Shown piece after piece: positions 60,729-64,000 of a stretch of 64,000 nt of DNA. Positions within the stretch are counted from its first letter, which is position 1, and each line of letters opens with the position of its first letter. Source of the stretch: Myxococcus terminator_A (GTDB lineage: Bacteria > Myxococcota > Myxococcia > Myxococcales > Myxococcaceae); contig JBLZWL010000003.1 in assembly GCA_049194865.1 (NCBI GenBank), positions 62,001-126,000 on the forward strand, in the 5' to 3' direction. The notes under the pieces are model-generated. The model was not told where the DNA came from, made no database searches, and saw only the letters and a list, made by a program, of their open reading frames with translations. The position numbers and the translations under genes were made by a program.

Positions 60729-62135
60729 TCAGCGCACCAGGTGGAACGCCGTCTGACGCTTCCAGGCCCAGTGCACGCGCCCTTCCGCGTCGATGGTGAT
60801 GTCCTCTTCCTGGGCGGAGCGCACGCGCTGCTGGTTCCACTCAGGCACGGGGCTCGTCGCCTGAAGCTCAATCGAGTACCACATGTTCGCCATGACCTTG
60901 TGGTCGCCGTTGCCGGGCACGCCCTCCTGCCGGTCCCACAGGCCCACCATGGCGCCCGCGCCGTGGCCGTGCAGGCCAATGGGGTGTGAGTAGATGGTGC
61001 CGTCGATGCCCTCGGACGTCATGCGCTGACGGGAGCTCTTGAGGACCTCGTTGCCGGTGCGGCCGGGGCGCAGCTCCTCGAAGACGATGTCCTGCAGGCG
61101 GTTGGACGTCTTGAGCGCGGCCTTCAGGCCCTCGGGCACATCCGTCTCGCCTTCGCGCAGCACGTAGCCCATGTGCTGGGTGTCGGTGTTGAGCCGCAGG
61201 GCGGTGACGCCGTAGTCGCAGTGGAGCACGTCGCCGCGCTGGATGACGGGGTCCTCGCCGAGCTGCTCCTCGTTGACGCCCTGGCGCTGCACGTCCACGG
61301 AGGGCTGGAACCAGGTGTCCAGGCCCAGGTCCGCCAGACGCTGGCGCATCCACCACTCCACGTCGGAGACGCGGGTGACGCCGGGGGTGACGAGCTGATT
61401 GGAGAAGGCCGTCTCGATGATGTTCCAGGCGAGCTTCGTCTCGTCCTCGTAGAAGCGGACCTCGTCGGGGATGCGCCACGCGAGCAGGTCCACGGGCAGG
61501 CCCTCCGCGGGCTTGAAGCGCCTCACCCAGTCGGGGCCGAGCGCCTGGGCCATGCCCTCGTATTCGCCATGGGAGAGGCCGTCGGCGAAGGCGAACGTGC
61601 GGGAGACGTCGAGCGCGATGCTCTTGGGCTGGCGCTCCTCCAGCACCTGCTTGAGCACCAGCCACTGGTCCGGGCCCCACAGCTCCGCCTGACGCAGTCC
61701 CTCGCCGCCGTGGTTCACCTGCTGCTGGGCGCGACGCGGAACATAGACGCCGCCCTGCGGACCACCGCCGAGAGCCAGCCGCTCCACGCCCTTCTCCGGG
61801 CCCAGGTCATGGAACACGTAGATGGTGCGGCGGCGCGCGGCGAAAGTCGTGGGTGACACGAGCGCCTTGAAGACAGGGTCCTCGTTGTACTCGCGCATGG
61901 GGACGACCCACAGCTCGATGCCATACTTGCGCATGAGCTGGGGGAGCGCCGTGTCCATGCGCTCGCGCAGCCAGGCCTGCTGACGCTCGGCCTGCTCACG
62001 CAGGGTGCCGAAGGGACGCTCCGGCACGGTGGCCTTCGCCTTCGCCGTGGCGATGGCGTCCGGAGACTGTGAGGAGACGGAGGCACATGCGGTGCTCAGC
62101 ATGAGCGGTGCGAGGAGGCGGAGGCGGGTTCGCAT
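60729..62135 (-). CDS. M24-family peptidase (Xaa-Pro aminopeptidase-like) lipoprotein
   Basis: This 468-aa protein has a signal peptide with lipobox-like LSTAC (Cys15). Its C-terminal half is a pita-bread metallopeptidase domain. Metal-ligand regions are DVLHCDYGV, the Asp region RLNTD, the His of SHPIGLHGHGAG and Glu in MWYSIELQA. The N-terminal half matches an aminopeptidase-P-type domain (MDTALPQLMRKYGIELWVVPMREYNEDPVF). The D-D-H-E-E set looks complete by eye. It is probably periplasmic or surface-bound. Confidence 0.88.
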   Translation of the reverse strand: MRTRLRLLAPLMLSTACASVSSQSPDAIATAKAKATVPERPFGTLREQAERQQAWLRERMDTALPQLMRKYGIELWVVPMREYNEDPVFKALVSPTTFAARRRTIYVFHDLGPEKGVERLALGGGPQGGVYVPRRAQQQVNHGGEGLRQAELWGPDQWLVLKQVLEERQPKSIALDVSRTFAFADGLSHGEYEGMAQALGPDWVRRFKPAEGLPVDLLAWRIPDEVRFYEDETKLAWNIIETAFSNQLVTPGVTRVSDVEWWMRQRLADLGLDTWFQPSVDVQRQGVNEEQLGEDPVIQRGDVLHCDYGVTALRLNTDTQHMGYVLREGETDVPEGLKAALKTSNRLQDIVFEELRPGRTGNEVLKSSRQRMTSEGIDGTIYSHPIGLHGHGAGAMVGLWDRQEGVPGNGDHKVMANMWYSIELQATSPVPEWNQQRVRSAQEEDITIDAEGRVHWAWKRQTAFHLVR

Positions 62136-62307
62136 GGGCGCGCAGTCTGGCATGCGCGGACGAGGGCGTCTCGACCACGCGACGCACCAGGGGCCGGGGG
62201 CTTCGCGGCTTGCGAGGCTTTCCGCGCGGCGGTGCTCAGCCAGTCACAGGAGGTTTCGCGCGGGGCGCGGGCTGGCGCGATTGCGCCACGGGCCTCACGC
62301 ACGAAAG

Positions 62308-62667
62308 TCAGGGCGCGCCAGCGCAGGCCTGCTGCTCTGGCCCACAGGCCGCGTCGATGCGCGCCGTGTCCATGGGCTGGCACTGGTTGGAGTGTGACGC
62401 GTGCTGCACCTCCATCCGGATGCGCATGCACCGCACACAGCCGGCCTTCGCGCCCGAGTCCGCATCCAGCACCGGCTCCACCCGCATGTAGCTCTCGTAG
62501 ACCTCGTCGTTGCAGACCTCCTGGGCACGCGTGTCTCCCAGGCACGCCACCGAGTGGGCACACTCCCCGGTGGCCGCACGACCGGCCCACTCGGCATAGG
62601 AGGGCTGCGAGACGTCATCGCCACAACCGAGCCACGCCAGGGACATCGCGAACAAGAGCCAACGCAT
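62308..62667 (-). CDS. Small Cys-rich lipoprotein, 119 aa
   Basis: The signal peptide (MRWLLFAMSLAWLGC) is followed by a mature domain with eight Cys (including CAHSVACLGD, CNDEVY, CVRCMRIRME, CQPMD, CGPEQQAC), suggesting a disulfide-stabilised surface domain. The pattern resembles small myxobacterial Cys-rich lipoproteins of unknown function. It lies immediately downstream (minus strand) of the kelch lipoprotein gene. Confidence 0.72.
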   Translation of the reverse strand: MRWLLFAMSLAWLGCGDDVSQPSYAEWAGRAATGECAHSVACLGDTRAQEVCNDEVYESYMRVEPVLDADSGAKAGCVRCMRIRMEVQHASHSNQCQPMDTARIDAACGPEQQACAGAP

Positions 62668-62723
62668 GGCCGCATCTGAGCGGGAATCGGTGGCACTGTC
62701 ACCCGCGACAGGTATGGCGCCCC

Positions 62724-63977
62724 TCAACGCCGCGTCAGCCCCTCGGCGCGACACTGCTGGGCGTCACAGCCCTCCACGACGCAGGATGAGCACTCGAGCG
62801 TCCCGCCGCAGCCGTCCGGCACCACGCCGCACGCGTCCTCCCGCGTCTCGCACGTCACCGGGACGCAGCCCATCGGCAGGTACTTCTCGCTCGAGCCGAG
62901 CATGCCCACCGCCTCGTTGGCGCCGCCCACGAGCAGCACCGAGCCGTCGCGCAGCGGCAGCGCGCCCGGCAGGCCCCGAGGCTCCGTCAGCGTGGGAGCA
63001 GACACCCAGTGGCCCGTCATCGGGTCGAAGCGCTCCACCGACGCGAGCGCGCCCGACGTGAAGTGCTCGCCGCCCAGCACCAGCACCTGGCCCTCCGGCG
63101 TCACCACCGCGGCGTGGTGCTCGCGCGGCACCGACGGCGCCGCCACCAGCGTCCACAGGCCCGTCAGCGCGTCGTACACCTCGGCCGTGCTCGACGCGCG
63201 CGCGGTGCCGCCGCCCACCACCAGCACGCGCCCGTCCGGCAACAGCGTCACGGAGTGACCCTGTCGATGCGTCCCCGCCGCGCCGCCCGCGAAGCCCGCC
63301 TTCTCCCAGCGGCCACTGGCCACGTCATACAGCTCCGCCTGAAGGCCGCTCACGAAGAGCGCCTTGCCCGTGGCGAGCATCACCGCCGAGCCAGCGCCGC
63401 CGCGCACGAAGCCCGGCGGCGTCGCGGGAGCCCACGTGTTCGTCACGGGGTTGAACAACTCCGCCGAGCGCAGCGGCCTGCGGTCCGCGTCGGTGCCGCC
63501 CGCCACCAGCACGCGGCCGTCGGGGAGCAGCACCGCCGCGGGGTCATTCCGGGCCTCGGCCATGGGCGCCACCTGCGTCCAGGCGCCCAGAGTCGGCACA
63601 TACACCTCCGCGTCCGCGAGCGCGCCCGGCGCCGCCACCTGCGTGCCTCCGAGCACCAGCACACGACCATCCAACAGCCGCACCGCCGCGTGGTTGCGAC
63701 GTGCCTTGTGCAGCGGTCCCGTCAGGCTCCACAGGCCCGTCTCGGGCTCGAACACCTCGCAGCTGGACAGGGTGCCCTGGCCGTCATGGCCTCCAGCGGC
63801 GAGCACGCGCCCGTCCTCCAGCGTGACGAAGGGCAGCAGCTTGCGCGGCGTCACCAGCCTCAGGGGCGCGACGACGCTCGTGTCCAGCGCGCTCCCGTCC
63901 GCGCGCGGACCGGAGTTGCACGAGAACACGAGCGCGAAGAGCGCCACGCCAAGAAAGGATGTCGGAACACGTCGCAT
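62724..63977 (-). CDS. Kelch-repeat lipoprotein
   Basis: This 417-aa protein has a signal peptide with lipobox VFSC (Cys20). Six or so kelch blades follow (pattern LxDGRVLVxGGxxxxxxLxSxExFxPxTxxW), forming a beta-propeller up to about residue 370. The C-terminal tail has a Cys-rich motif (CVPVTCETREDACGVVPDGCGG) typical of myxobacterial secreted proteins. Kelch propellers bind proteins or sugars. ATG 63977 is chosen over GTG 63986. Confidence 0.85.
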   Translation of the reverse strand: MRRVPTSFLGVALFALVFSCNSGPRADGSALDTSVVAPLRLVTPRKLLPFVTLEDGRVLAAGGHDGQGTLSSCEVFEPETGLWSLTGPLHKARRNHAAVRLLDGRVLVLGGTQVAAPGALADAEVYVPTLGAWTQVAPMAEARNDPAAVLLPDGRVLVAGGTDADRRPLRSAELFNPVTNTWAPATPPGFVRGGAGSAVMLATGKALFVSGLQAELYDVASGRWEKAGFAGGAAGTHRQGHSVTLLPDGRVLVVGGGTARASSTAEVYDALTGLWTLVAAPSVPREHHAAVVTPEGQVLVLGGEHFTSGALASVERFDPMTGHWVSAPTLTEPRGLPGALPLRDGSVLLVGGANEAVGMLGSSEKYLPMGCVPVTCETREDACGVVPDGCGGTLECSSCVVEGCDAQQCRAEGLTRR

Positions 63978-64000
63978 GGGACCCACTCGCCTCGCTGGTC

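Overview
The window is typical of a myxobacterium of the Myxococcaceae (Myxococcus, Pyxidicoccus or Corallococcus type). The DNA is very GC-rich with strong third-position GC bias. It carries many secreted lipoproteins, a hybrid histidine kinase with a beta-propeller sensor, a Hanks-type kinase and PEGA-domain proteins. No rRNA, tRNA or CRISPR array was seen. The assignment is inferred from gene content and composition only.

Region by region. Positions 1-1087 hold the end of a secreted CxxCH protein and a small unknown gene. Positions 1092-6780 (minus strand) hold a TerY-P-like triad (vWA protein, kinase, PP2C phosphatase) with a nicotinamidase-like hydrolase. It lies downstream of a Nudix-type regulator of the NrtR family; a perfect 10-bp-arm palindrome precedes the operon and a half-matching copy precedes the regulator. 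Positions 6804-8894 hold a diacylglycerol kinase-like protein and a short-chain dehydrogenase. Positions 9161-14659 show a tandem duplication of a lipoprotein gene that left a fossil 5' end of the downstream PEGA gene. Positions 14729-24682 hold a secreted M64 peptidase, a Cys-rich repeat lipoprotein, a secreted nuclease with Ig-like repeats, a small lipoprotein followed by 66-bp repeats, and a membrane TPR-like protein.

The centre (26321-38234) is the most unusual part. It is one tight co-directional run of eight genes: a TerB protein, a BrxD-like ATPase, an Lhr/BrxHI-like helicase, a membrane protein with DnaJ-type zinc fingers, and a complete His-Xaa-Ser peptide maturation set (HxsA precursor, HxsD, radical SAM enzymes HxsB and HxsC). 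Several genes overlap by 4-26 bp. This suggests that a DNA-processing Ter module and a post-translationally modified His-Xaa-Ser membrane or secreted protein act together.

Converging on it (38237-41990, minus strand) are two short-chain dehydrogenases, a 596-aa protein of no recognised family and two tandem 38-41-residue peptides with identical leader and tail. A T-tailed attenuator separates the peptides from the large gene. This looks like a small peptide-based cassette, possibly a RiPP.

The right part (42467-63977) is more ordinary. It has a SIMPL protein, a hemerythrin, a ferredoxin-type reductase, a large Reg_prop hybrid histidine kinase, an RDD-like membrane protein, a complete IS element (50915-52433), a Hanks kinase, an S8 protease, a beta-barrel protein, a DUF2267 protein, a small lipoprotein, a di-heme peroxidase, an M24 peptidase and two further surface lipoproteins.
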